Source: Aralia elata (lineage: Eukaryota; Streptophyta; Magnoliopsida; Apiales; Araliaceae). From it: DNA of 64,000 bases. The position numbers and the translations under genes are program-made. Position 1 is the stretch's first letter. Every line of letters begins with the position of its first letter. Positions 12,215 through 22,880 of this stretch are shown here, one piece after another. The stretch spans positions 38,075,130-38,139,129 of the forward strand of contig CM068379.1 in the NCBI GenBank assembly GCA_034770075.1, in the 5' to 3' direction. The notes beneath the pieces are model-generated. The model was not told where the DNA came from, did no database searches, and saw nothing but the letters and a program-made list of their open reading frames with translations.

Positions 12215-13712
12215 TGTTGGTCGATTTCGCAATCGATAAACACGCGCAAGCATATGCGGTCAACAAGTAATAAAGTGTAAGTAAAAGTCGATCCCACGAG
12301 GAATTATCTCTAATGCTTAACCAAGTACTAACTTTATATCGTTTCGGTCTTATTTAAACAACAGAAGATATGAATTATAATTAAACTAATTAATAAAAAG
12401 AAATAACATAAATAGATAGATAACGATCTAAGAACAAAATAACCCCCAATACTTCATTTAAATCTCCTAACCCTCTAATTGATTATACGGTCATGATGAT
12501 TTGTCAACCGAGAAACCTAAGTATTCATACGCCTCTTCCGAGGTCATATGACTATCACCCTTTACGGCACATAGGTATATTCTCATCCTATATACTAGTA
12601 AGCCATCCAATTCTAAGAACAATCATAAGGGACATGTCACAGAAGCCCCGTAAATCACTCCTCAAATGAATAAACTCTCACAGAAGGGAGTCATTAAGAT
12701 TAAATCCTCAATTTGGCTACACATAGTGTATAGGTATATTCCTATCCTATACACAAATTATGCATCCCAACACACGCAGAATAAACATTATCACATGTCA
12801 ATATATTCATGGTCTTAATCAATATTCTATTTCCCAATTTCATAAAGATTACCAAATTAATTACTAATTCCTTAGCAATTAAAAATTAAGCACATAATAT
12901 ATCGATCCAAACCATATGGTGCCAATCAAAAGGAGAAGCTATCCAATATATATTAAGTAAATAGGTTCCATTACATTCATAGATCCAAAACTACTAATAA
13001 TTACATGGAGAAAAATATAAAGAAAGACAAGGTGGTTACCCTTTTTATGGATAATGAAACTCCATTAGAGCACCTCCAATGAAGCTCTTGAAGAACCATG
13101 GCCAAAGGTCATGGCTTCCCCTTCCTTATGCTCTCCACCGCCTCTCTCTCTCTCTTGGCTACTGCTAGTCTGATGAATAATTCCCTCCCTTTATTTTTGG
13201 CTTTAGGTTAGGCTTTTAAAAGCTCAGATCTGCCTAAAATCCGTGATCGGCGCTGCGGCGCCGGGATTTGCACTAAAAATGGCGTTGCAGCACTGCACAT
13301 GAATCTGGCTACCACGACAAGGCGCTGCGGCGCCGCTAATACATGCAAAACTGGCGCTACGGGGCAAGCCTGGGGAAAAATGGGAAAATTGCCTGGAGCT
13401 GCGGCGCCAGTTTCAAGCTTAACACCGGTGCTGCAGCGCCAGTACTTGAAAATTGATTCCACAGCTGGTTTGCTGGTTTGCTACTGCTGCTGGCTTTGTT
13501 GCTCGGTGCTGCACGCCAACACACGTCATTTTAACCAAATGACGCAAAATGACCATTTTGCCCTTTTTAGCCCAAAATCGCCCAATTCACCCATTTTTTC
13601 CTTTTCCTACAAAATAACACTAAAACACATAAAAATGACATAAATATCCTAAGAACATGCAAATTCATCAAGTCAAACGTATCTGATTTGTCGGTATAAA
13701 AACCATTCATCA
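12215..13712 (-). mobile_element. 5' LTR of Athila derivative
   Basis: On the minus strand it runs from TGATGAATGG (13712) to ACCAACA (12215), 1498 bp, followed by the degenerate PBS. It carries GC inverted words (GGCGC-TGCG-GCGCC type) near 13248, 13320, 13395 and 13427. The flank GTCGC (13713-13717) is the candidate target duplication, but the other side is truncated. Confidence 0.75.
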
Positions 13713-14132
13713 GTCGCATTTCGAACCTGTATGGATCTTCACCTGTGAGACCACGAAAAGTAGGCAAAAGATGAATTAGTCCGATTTTCATTCAAAAGCA
13801 GCATCTAAAGTAGGATATTCAATACACAATGGTTGTTGGTTTAGATTAAGAATAGTCAAGTCCTTCAAAGTCCTATGAATCACTAGATGAATTGTTTGAA
13901 AGAAATTCAAGTGCTATGTTGAGGCCAGGTGATGGTACAAAAGCTTCGTCTGGATCTGCAGTGGTATTTCAAACTTGATGAGCCTCTTTCCTTAACCTAC
14001 GTGCAGTTTTCTCTATCTCTAGATCAAATTTTAATTCAAAAGAGTGAAAGGATCGAGTCATAAACTGAAAAATAAAAGAAAACAAAGAATAAATAAAACC
14101 AAATAACACTCCCCGACAACGGCGCTAAAATT
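13713..14132 (-). pseudogene. Athila-type gag N-terminus and PBS, degenerate
   Basis: On the minus strand, 13720-13850 translates in pieces to Athila-like gag (YPTLDAAFE, then after a shift GLIHLLPTFRGLTGEDPYRF), with in-frame stops and a frameshift. A primer-binding site similar to the tRNA-Asp type lies at 14110-14127, separated by AATTTT from the LTR end at 14133. Together these are the 5' end of an older Athila-type element interrupted at 13712 by the derivative to its left. Confidence 0.7.
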
Positions 14133-15312
14133 TGGGTAGCTGTCTTTAACACTCCAAAATTAAAACCTTACTTTCTACGAACACAAAAACCAGTACTGTG
14201 ACAAGCAAGGGTCGAATTCACAGAGAGTGATATTGTTTTATTTTTATCCTAATGTTTCTAACAATAAATAAAATGGGGGGTTTTGAGTTTGATTAATTAA
14301 CTAACGAAAACAAAAATAAAAATGATTTTAATAACCAATGAATCAAAATTTCAGTTCTTCAGTTCAGTTACCTTTTCACAATAATGAAATAATCAAGTAT
14401 AACAATATTTATCATTCAATAAAACTAATAGTCCTAGATAATAATAAGCTCTATCATTTGAAATTCTCCTTGAATTATCACTTAATGAAACAAGCTCTTC
14501 ACAAGATTCTAACCATTATACAACCTAGAACAAGCTCTCTAGATTTAATATAATAACAACATTAAGAATTATGGAATTACTAATCGTTATTTATGATTAA
14601 GAATAATATCAATTACACGTAATATTATCCCTTAATCTAGCAAATGATATTAATCAGATCAAAATAATTGGCCATAATAAATCAATCCAAATAATTAGCA
14701 ATCAAACATTAACTCAGATTATCAAGAATGAATTTCATATGAGAATGAATAAATAATGTAACTCAATTAAATCATAAACTATAAATAAGATGCAACATCC
14801 CTTAGAATTGAAATAGAAAACTTAGCCTAACATGCCTTCAATCTTCAATCTCCAAAACTAGGGTTCTCAATTATGTGCTAGAAGGTAGAAGTTCTTTAAA
14901 ACTTGACTAATACAATGTATTTATACACCTAGATCAAAGTCCTAAAACTCTAAGAAATAACAATCCAAGTTGTAGTAGAATTCCTCCAACATAACAAAGC
15001 TTCGAAAATCCTGCCAACTGGCCATGCGCCCACGCGCCGGCAGAATGCCCTTAGCGCCCCGGCTTTGCCCTTGAGCGCCGCGACTCAAGCTTCTAGCGTC
15101 GTGGCCCTAGCTTTAGAGCATCATGGTCTAAAATATTCTGTTAATTTTCATTTTTTTCCTCCTTTGCGCGCCCATTTTGATTCCTTTTCCTTCTCTTCAG
15201 CTCCAATTCCTCCTGAAATCAATAAACACCTTAATAAACTCATACACACATAAAATATGTAATAAAACTAAACATAAAGGAATCAAAATCATAGAATATT
15301 ATGCACTTATCA
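14133..15312 (-). mobile_element. 5' LTR of an older Athila-type element
   Basis: On the minus strand it starts TGATAAGTGCAT at 15312 and ends TACCCA at 14133 (1180 bp), followed by the PBS. A TATA-like TGTATAAATAC is at about 14917-14928. A GC-rich cluster with several GCGCC words lies at 15020-15115. The CRM insertion begins three bases beyond its start. Confidence 0.75.
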
Positions 15313-15315
15313 AGT

Positions 15316-16339
15316 TGATAGACTCCACGGCACGCTTGCGTGAGGTGGTCATCGCCCGAATCGTTTCTAGTAAGCCAAATTGATGGAACTCTCCCGACAC
15401 CTTAACCCAACGTCTATATTGAGACGAGAACTCCGGTATAATCGTTCAAGCAGATGAATTCGCGTAGATGGATTATCAATGACACCTAACCCCCGTACTT
15501 ATATGAAGCAGGAACCTTCGGTACAATCAACGATTGATAACTGGTAGATAATGCCACACACAACTATGGATTGTTGTATGATAAGTTAGCTTCGAATCTC
15601 AAAGAAAAACTAAGAAAAATTATTTAGAAATTTTTAAAGAACCAAAAGTAGAGAATAGCTCTCAAGTATGAATAAACTCTGAATTATTATTGAATTGTTG
15701 TTTTGAATTACAATCAAATGTCTATTTATACTAACTATGACACTCTAGAATCCCTAAAGGAAATAGCAACTGATTTGGAATCAAAATCCTATCTTAAAAT
15801 ATCCTAATTACAATAGAATTATGAAAATATGCTGAAATTAAGGAAAGAAATCTAATCAAACGTAACTTTGGAATCCGCGTACAGAGCCTAGCGCTTTAGG
15901 CACTAGGTTGCTTCTTGTTGCAGCGCTTTAGGTGCTATCCTGCAGTGTCGCCCCATTTGGCAAGCGCTTTAGGCGCTGGAAATATAAAGGAATGAGCGCC
16001 TTAGGCGCTGAGTTGCAAACTAGCCCACATTTGGGCGAGCGCTCTAGGCGCTAAAATCACAAGGCATTGAGCGCCTTAGGCGCTTGACCTAGACTTAGTT
16101 GAATTTTTGCCTCCTTTGCTTCTTGGCTTGGGTCCCTCACTTATAGTACATTCACCAATTTAAGTCCTAACTCTAACGCCTTTGAACTCGCATCCTTATC
16201 ATTCCAAGCTTCTCGAATAAACCCATTAAGTCCTTCCCTGAAGCGTTTTGCTCGTGCTCTCGTTACTGGTCCAACTGGAACTTGCACCGGATCCGCTACA
16301 TAGCTTCCGCCTTTGTCCAAGCTAAGCGTGTCCTCATCA
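15316..16339 (-). mobile_element. 3' LTR of CRM element
   Basis: 1024 bp, TGATGAGGACACG to GGAGTCTATCA on the minus strand. The first ~200 bp encode the C-terminal tail of Pol. A TATA-like TATAAATAGA is at 15721-15730. Six inverted words of the type AGCGCCTTAGGCGCT lie at 15889-16084. Confidence 0.9.
15889..16084. repeat. AGCGC-YTTAGG-CGCT words in CRM LTR
   Basis: Six copies spaced about 30-45 bp apart. The best form, AGCGCCTTAGGCGCT, has 7-bp arms around one central base. Some copies carry single changes. The same six recur in the 5' LTR at 22424-22621. Confidence 0.85.
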
Positions 16340-16482
16340 TTCCTCTCCTCTTGAAAAGGATTTGTCCTCAAATCATCATCTACATCAAACGGACTAAGGT
16401 CAGAAACATTAAATGATGCACTAACATTATACTCACCCGGTAAATCCAGTTTATAGGCATTGTCATTAATGCGCTCAAGCAC
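16141..16482 (-). CDS. Pol C-terminal tail reaching into the LTR
   Basis: It continues the integrase frame after a nonsense codon at 16483-16485. The first ~48 residues (LERINDNAYKLDLPGEYN..., LSPFDVDDDLRTNPF) are the usual end of chromovirus integrase. The remaining ~65 (for example GPVTRARAKRFREGLNGFI) are encoded inside the LTR. CRM elements are known to extend pol into the 3' LTR. No clear chromodomain is visible. The matching LTR part at 22593-22865 is open as well. Confidence 0.75.
   Translation of the reverse strand: MLERINDNAYKLDLPGEYNVSASFNVSDLSPFDVDDDLRTNPFQEERNDEDTLSLDKGGSYVADPVQVPVGPVTRARAKRFREGLNGFIREAWNDKDASSKALELGLKLVNVL
16340..16353 (-). other. PPT of CRM element
   Basis: On the minus strand the purine run CAAGAGGAGAGGAA directly precedes the LTR start TGATGAGGACACG. 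It lies within the coding tail (FQEERN). Confidence 0.75.
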
Positions 16483-18693
16483 TTAAAATGGTCCATCTCC
16501 TCTAGGAAGCAATTTTGATCGTCGTTGAGCCGGAAATCTTTCTTTTCGCAAGTGTAACCATACCCAATCTCCCGGTTCAAAAACAACTTGACGTTGACCC
16601 TTATTGGCCTGTTTTACGTATTGCTCCGTCCTCCTCTCAATGTTGAGTCGAGTTTTGTCATGTATCTGCTTAACAAACTCAGCCTTTTGCTTTCCATCCA
16701 AGTTAGTATACTCAGAAACAGGTAACGGTGATAAATCCAACGGTGTTAAAGGATTAAAATCATATACAATCTCAAACGGTGAAAAATTAGTAGAAGAATG
16801 AACAGATCGATTATAAGCAAACTCAACATGTGGTAAACATTCCTCCCAATGCTTAATATTCTTCTTAATGATTGCCCTTAATAATGCAGATAAAGTCCTA
16901 TTTACAACCTCAGTTTGACCGTCAGTTTGTGGATGACAAGTAGTTGAAAATAACAGTTTAGTACCTAACTTACACCACAATGTCTTCCAAAAATAACTCA
17001 AAAATTTAGAATCTCTATCTGAAACAATTGTTCTAGGCATGCCATGCAAACACACAATTTCTCTAAAGAACAAATCAGCAATATGGGACGCATCATCAGT
17101 TTTGTGACATGGAATAAAATGTGCCATCTTAGAAAATCTATCCACGACCACAAATATAGAATCATGACCACGTTTAGACCTAGGTAAACCCAACACAAAA
17201 TCCATAGATAAGTCAATCCAAGGTTCACTAGATATAGGCAATGGCGTATACAATCCATGAGGCTGAACACGAGACTTAGCTTGTTTACACGTAATGCATT
17301 TATCACAAATTCTTTCTACATCTCGTTTCATATGAGGCCAATAAAAATGCTCTTTTAACACAGATAAAGTTTTTTCAACACCAAAATGACCCATCAGACC
17401 TCCCCTATGCGACTCCCTAACCAACAACTCACGCAAAGAACATGCAGGTATACATAACTTATTTTCTCGAAACAGGAAACCATCAACTTTAAAGTATTTA
17501 CCTACAGCATTCTTTTCACATGATTTAAACTCTTCACAAAAATCAAGGTCACCAACATATAAGTCTTTGATTCGTTCAAAACCAAGCAATTTTGTATCAA
17601 GAGTATTTAATAACACGTACCTCCTCGAAAGAGCATCAGCAACAACATTCTCCTTACCCTGTTTGTACCGGATGACATATGGAAATGTATCGATAAACTG
17701 CATCCACCTAGCATGCCGCTTGTTCAACTTGTGCTTCCCTTTCAAGTACTTCAAGGATTCATGATCGGTGTGAATCACGAACTCTTTAGGCCAAAGGTAG
17801 TGTTGCCACGTTTCCAACGCTCGAACCAATGAATACATCTCCTTGTCATAAGTAGGATAGTTTAGAGCTGCTCCACTCAACTTCTCGCTAAAGTACGCCA
17901 CTGGTTTCCCTTCCTGCATCAACACAGCTCCAATTCCCAAACCTGAAGCATCACACTCAATTTCAAAGGTTTTAACAAAGTTAGGTAAAACAAGCAAAGG
18001 AGCGTTAGTCAATTTATCTTTAATCAATTTAAACACTTTTTCCTGCTCTTCACCCCATTTAAACCCTACACTTTTCTTGATCACTTCCGTTAAGGGTGCT
18101 GTGATGTCGCTGAAGTTCCTCACGAACCGCCGGTAAAAACTAGCCAATCCATGAAAGCTTCGAACTTGGCTCACATTTGTTGGACTCGGCCATTCGCGGA
18201 TTGCACGTATTTTCTCCTTACCCTGTTTGTATCGGATGACGTACGGAAATGTCTCAATGAACTCCATCCACCTTGCGTGTCTTTTGTTCAACTTATGTTG
18301 TCCCCTCAAGTATTTCAACGATTCATGATCCGTGTGAATCACGAACTCTTTAGGCCAAAGGTAGTGCTGCCACGTCTCCAACGCTCGAACCAATGCATAC
18401 AACTCCTTGTCATACGTTGGATAGTTCAAAGCGGATCCACTCAACTTCTCACTGAAATACGCTATTGGCTTCCCTTCTTGCATCAGCACCGCTCCAATCC
18501 CTAACCCTGAAGCATCACACTCAATTTCGAAAGTTTTAGTAAAGTTAGACAAAACAAGCAAATGAGCGTTAGTTAATTTATCTTTAATCAATTTAAACGC
18601 CATTTCCTGTTCTTCACCCCACTTAAACCCCACACTCTTTTTGATTACTTCCGTCAATGGTGCTGTGATGTCGCTGAAGTTCTTCATGAAACG
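16483..18693 (-). pseudogene. CRM RNase H (duplicated) and integrase
   Basis: An open stretch of 734 codons. Residues 1-160 carry the RT-thumb end and an RNase H (ECDASGLGIG, TYDKELYALVRALE, IHTDHESLKYL). Residues 161-348 repeat this unit and finish with ADALSRR, the last RNase H catalytic site. Integrase follows: zinc-binding HRGGLMGHFGVEKTL...CDKCITCKQAKSR, the DDE core (LSMDFVLGLP, DRDSKFLS, Q-T-DGQTEVVNR), then the C-terminal WVWLHLRKERFP. The stop at 16483 truncates the tail. It is in frame with the upstream RT, separated only by the stop at 18694-18696. Confidence 0.85.
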
Positions 18694-18771
18694 TCAGTAG
18701 AAACTTGCCAGTCCATCGAAACTACGAACTTGACTCACATTTGATGGACTCGGCCATTCTCGGATTGCACA
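17643..18771 (-). repeat. 564-bp in-frame duplication of RNase H unit
   Basis: Two head-to-tail units of 188 codons, about 18771-18208 and 18207-17643 in element order. Each runs from AIREWPSP through FYRRFV/FMKNFSD to RYKQGKE. At the join the first RNase H stops at QGKEK and continues as RAIREWPSP, so the first copy lacks ADALSRR. A short shared TTCTC lies at the join (18212-18216). The copies differ visibly more than the LTRs do. Confidence 0.88.
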
Positions 18772-19623
18772 TACTTTCTCATCATCAACCTGTATTCCCT
18801 GTGAACTCACAACAAATCCAAGAAAAACAACTCTATCCGTACAAAACGTGCACTTACCCATGTTAGCAAATAACTTTTCTTTTCTAAGCACATCTAAAAC
18901 AGATTTCAAATGCAATGCATGTTCTCCCAAGGTTTTGCTATATATCAAGATATCATCAAAATAAACTACCACAAATTTGCCAATGAATGGTCGCAAAACA
19001 TGGTTCATCAATCTCATGAAAGTACTAGGAGCATTAGTTAAACCAAAAGGTAACACTAACCACTCATAAAGACCATATTTTGTTTTGAAAGCAGTTTTCC
19101 ATTCATCACCCTCTTGCATTCTAATTTGATGATACCCACTTTTCAAATCAATTTTAGAAAATATACATGACCCATGCAATTCATCTAACATATCATCTAA
19201 ACGCGGAATGAGATGTCGATACTTTACCGTAATATTGTTTACCGCTCGACAATCAATACACATACGCCACTTCCCATCCTTCTTAGGCACTAAGATCACT
19301 GGAACTGCACATGGACTCATGCTTTCTCTCACGAACCCCTTCTCCATCAATTCTCTAACTTGCTTCTGCAACTCCTTTGTCTCCTCTGGATTGCTCCGAT
19401 AAGCTGGACGATTTGGAATGGATGCTCCGGGCACGAAATCAATCTGATGTTCAATTCCCCGAATCGGTGGTAGTCCTTGTGGAAGCTCCTCGGGAAAAAC
19501 ATCCTTATATTCCTGCAAAATAGAAGAAACAACACTAGGCAAAACATTAGCGTTAGTATTCAAAAGTGCCTCCTTATACCAAAGTATAATCATCGGTTTT
19601 TTGGAATCCAAAGCTCTCCTCAC
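18694..19623 (-). pseudogene. CRM reverse transcriptase
   Basis: 309 open codons with the Ty3/Gypsy RT fingers-palm region: PCAVPVILVPKKDGKWRMC, IPRLDDMLDEL, FSKIDLKSGYHQIRM, LPFGLTNAPSTFMRLMN and the catalytic VVYFDDILIYS. It ends at a nonsense codon (18694-18696) inside a conserved FYRRF motif; RNase H follows in the same frame. The 5' side joins the protease through a lysine-rich low-complexity linker that has lost frame. Confidence 0.85.
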
Positions 19624-19677
19624 ATCGCCTTTTTTTGCATAAATGTTTGATTTCCTCTCTTCATTTTTCTTTTTCTC

Positions 19678-20463
19678 TCATTCTTTTTCTCTCTTATTTT
19701 TTTCCTCATTTTTTTTCTCAATTTTTTTCTCATTTTCCTTTTTTCCACTTTCTTTTCTTTGTACATGATCTTTTTGCAAATATAATTGATCCTCATGCAC
19801 CTGCTTTGGTGACATAGGACATAACGTAACCTTTCGCTGATTATGAACAAAAGAATACTCGTTCGTGAAACCATCATGCTTCACTCGCCGATCAAACTGC
19901 CATGGGCGGCCTAGCAATAAATGACCCGCCTGCATCGGAACCACGTCACACAATGCCTCATCCACATACTTCCCAATCGTGAACGGAACCAACACTTGCT
20001 TAGTCACCTTTATATCTCCACTATCATTAAGCCACTGCAATCTATATGGTTGGGGATGTTTGGTAGTGGACATTCCCAACTTCTCCACCATGATCGTGCT
20101 GGCCACATTTGTGCAACTTCCTCCATCTATCACCACACAACAAACCTTACCATTCACAAGGCATCTGGTATGAAATAAATTTTCCCATTGCTCCCCGTTC
20201 TCCTCTTTCACGTGTGCACTAAGTGCTCGCCTTGTAACCAACATCTCACCATGCATAGCTAACTCCCTTTCATCTATATCCTCTAACGGTGGCATTGAAT
20301 CAGTATCACTAGCTTCCTCTTCGGTTTCCACCTCCCCGTTGTCAAGTAACAACATCGTCCTTTGATTTGGGCACTGATTTGCAATATGTCCCCTACCTTG
20401 ACATTTAAAACATTTAATATCTCGATTACGACTAAAAGAAGAAGGATCAGTTTTACCTTGCAC
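19678..20463 (-). pseudogene. CRM zinc knuckle and protease region
   Basis: Begins near a CCHC knuckle (CFKCQGRGHIANQCP, residues ~18-32). Further on is an aspartic-protease-like site (CVVIDGGSCTNVAS, residues ~110-123), then ...LLLGRPWQFDRRV. It ends in a Lys/Glu-rich tract that is probably slippage-prone. It overlaps the gag frame by 181 bp in another phase, so one indel separates them. Confidence 0.75.
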
Positions 20464-21443
20464 TCCCTTATTAATTGTCTCCGTTTTGGCTCAAACTTGG
20501 ATTTACTTACGGCTGGCTTCTCCTCTCGCTTCCCAACATTAGACTTCCATGATGATCCTGAATTAGGTATCGAACGTTGGCTACCTCTCCTCTTAAGCTG
20601 TTTCTCAATCTTGATAGCCATGTGAACCATATCCTCCAATACCAAGTAATGTTGTCGTTCCACTAAGTCTGCAATCTCCCAATTTAATCCCGCCGAAAAC
20701 CTGGCCATTGTTGATTCGCCATCCTCATTGATGTTTGCCCTAGCCATCAACATCTCCATTTCTTTATAATAATCTTCTACGCTCCTACTACCTTGCCTCA
20801 AGCTTTGCAAACTCCGAACTAGCTCTCGGTGATAGTAATCTGGAACGAACCTCTTTTTCATCACAGTCTTCATATCTTCCCAAGTTTCAATCGGACGTTC
20901 CCCATATCTCCTCCAACTGATCATCAACTGATCCCACCAAGTAACAACATAAGCCGAGAATTCTGTGGCGGCGAGTTTCACTTTCTTCAGCCCCGAGTAG
21001 TTATGACATTCAAATATCCAATCCATCTTCTTTTCCCACTCTAGATAGGCCTCCGGATCACTTCTTCCTTGGAAAGTCGGGATTTTCATTTTTATACTAT
21101 CCAAGTTGTTGTCCTCTCTATCTCTACCCCCTCTATCCCTAGCTCCTCGCCTCCTATGGATAAAGTCAGATTCACGATCCTCTTCTTCACTAAATCCCCC
21201 TTCATAGTAATTTTCCTCCTGTCTAACTTCTCTTTGATGCGTTCTTCCGTGCTGACGTGCCCTATGAGGATGTTAAAACTGGGGTACTTGGGACGCACTC
21301 ATTTGGTCAAAACGCTCATTCACTTTCTCCATCGCCATAACCAACTTTCTAGTGAATTCTTTCATCATAGCTTCCATCACAAATTTTGGATCAAACTTTG
21401 CTGGAGGATCTTCCATAACACCTTTATCTTTGGTACTAGACAT
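20283..21443 (-). pseudogene. CRM gag
   Basis: The likely start is the ATG at 21441-21443 (MSSTKDKGVMEDPPAKF). An in-frame stop at about 21275 breaks it, after which the frame continues into an Arg/Asp-rich segment and the conserved capsid domain (IPTFQGRSDPEAYLEWEKK, WWDQL, RFVPDYYHREL, LRQGSRSVEDYY). The open part from 21104 to 20283 is 273 codons and leaves frame before the zinc knuckle. Confidence 0.8.
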
Positions 21444-21835
21444 TTTTCCTGCAAAATAAAGGGTAGTAGCAAAATATTTTCCTCACCACTCCCTTACGTG
21501 TTTCACTCGATCAATGTTCCGCTCGTGTGTCACTCAACAGGCTTTTTCCCCTCGAATGATCTCACAACTAAGCCTTTTACCTCTAAATATTCTCTCTAAT
21601 AGGTTCTTTTCGAATTTACCAAGCAAAATTCTCGGTTTTACTAATCAATTCAAAAATAACTTATCACGAACAATATATTCGGTATGAATAGAAGTAGCAA
21701 CAATCTCGATTACGGAATTGAAGATGAAGTCTACGAATAATTTGAAATAACTGAAATAAAATTTTCTATACTCTTTTTTTTTTTTGCTCACAAATTCAAC
21801 GATACAATAAAGATAGATACTTAGCTAGAAAACGC

Positions 21836-21848
21836 GGCTTTGATACCA
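21836..21848 (-). other. PBS of CRM element
   Basis: On the minus strand TGGTATCAAAGCC starts two bases after the 5' LTR end. It matches the initiator tRNA-Met type PBS (TGGTATCAGAGCC) at all but one base. Confidence 0.85.
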
Positions 21849-21850
21849 AA

Positions 21851-22875
21851 TGATAGACTCCACGGCACGCTTGCGTGAGGTGGTCGTCGCCCGGATCGTT
21901 TCTAGTAAGCCAATTTGATGGAACTCTCCCGACACCTTAACCCAACGTCTATATTGAGACGAGAACTCCGGTATAATCGTTCAAGCAGATGAATTCGCGT
22001 AGATGGATTATCAATGACACCTAACCCCCGTACTTATATGAAGCAGGAACCTTCGGTACAATCAACGATTGATAACTGGTAGATAACGCCACACACAACT
22101 ATGGATTGTTGTATGATAAGTTAGCTTTGAATCTCAAAGAAAAACTAAGAAAAATTACTTAGAAATTTTTCAAAGAACCAAAAGTAGAGAATAGCTCTCA
22201 AGTATGAATAAACTCTGAATTATTATTGAATTGTTGTTTTGAATTACAATCAAATGTCTATTTATACTAACTATGACACCCTAGAATCCCTAAAGGAAAT
22301 AGCAACTGATTTGGAATCAAAATCCTATCTTAAAATATCCTAATTACAATAGAATTATGAAAAGATGCTGAAATTAAGGAAATAAATTTAATCAAACGCA
22401 ACTTTGGAATCCGCGTACAGAGCCTAGCGCTTTAGGCGCTAGGTTACTTCTTGTTGCAGCGCTTTAGGCGCTATCCTGCAGTGTTGCCCCATTTGGTAAG
22501 CGCTCTAGGCGCTGGAAATATAAAGGAATGAATGCCTTAGGCGCTGAGTTGCAAACTAGCCCACATTTGGGCGAGCGCTCTAGACGCTAGAATCACAAGG
22601 CATTGAGCGCCTTAGGCGCTTGACCCAGACTTAGTTGAATTTTTGCCTCCTTTGCTTCTTGGCTTGGGCCCCTCACTTGTAGTACATTCACCAATTTAAG
22701 TCCTAACTCCAATGCCTTTGAACTCGCATCCTTATCATTCCAAGCTTCTCGAATAAACCCATTAAGTCCTTCCCTGAAGCGTTTTTCTCGTGCTCTCGTC
22801 ACTGGTCCAACTGGAACTTGCACCGGATCCGCTACATAGCTTCCGCCTTTGTCCAAGCTAAGCATGTCCTCATCA
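21851..22875 (-). mobile_element. 5' LTR of CRM element
   Basis: 1025 bp, partner of 15316-16339. TATA-like TATAAATAGA is at 22257-22266 on the minus strand. It contains the coding tail copy and six inverted GC words, two of them more degenerate than in the other LTR. Confidence 0.9.
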
Positions 22876-22880
22876 CAAGT

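Larger units (their letters stand above)
9858..13712 (-). mobile_element. Athila derivative lacking gag-pol
   Basis: A minus-strand Athila-type element. Its 5' LTR is at 12215-13712 and the truncated 3' LTR is at 9858-10301. A degenerate tRNA-Asp-type primer site lies at about 12190-12208 and a polypurine tract at 10302-10316. The interior is only ~1.9 kb. Read from the 5' side it goes from the primer site almost straight to a conserved post-pol block (TTGGGAGGCAACCCAA near 12065-12085), so gag, protease, RT and integrase are gone. The right flank is the gag of another element. Confidence 0.7.
15316..22875 (-). mobile_element. CRM-lineage chromovirus, complete but defective
   Basis: A 7560-bp Ty3/Gypsy element on the minus strand. 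LTRs are 21851-22875 (5') and 15316-16339 (3'), flanked by the perfect 5-bp duplication CAAGT (15311-15315 and 22876-22880). The PBS is at 21836-21848 and the PPT at 16340-16353. Order: gag, zinc knuckle, protease, RT, RNase H (duplicated), integrase, and a tail that runs into the LTR. The RT wording (GIEHQIDFVPGA, AYRSNPEETKE) is characteristic of CRM. Nonsense codons and frameshifts make this copy non-autonomous. By eye the LTRs differ at roughly 20-30 sites per kb. Confidence 0.88.

Noticed and set aside
15316..16482. Chromodomain at the CRM integrase end
   Set aside because: The tail GPVTRARAKRFREGL shows no chromodomain aromatic cage pattern.
19620..19877. Lys-rich frame (KKLRKKMRKK) and its antisense Phe-rich frame
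   Set aside because: Low-complexity protease-RT linker of the CRM element in shifted frames.
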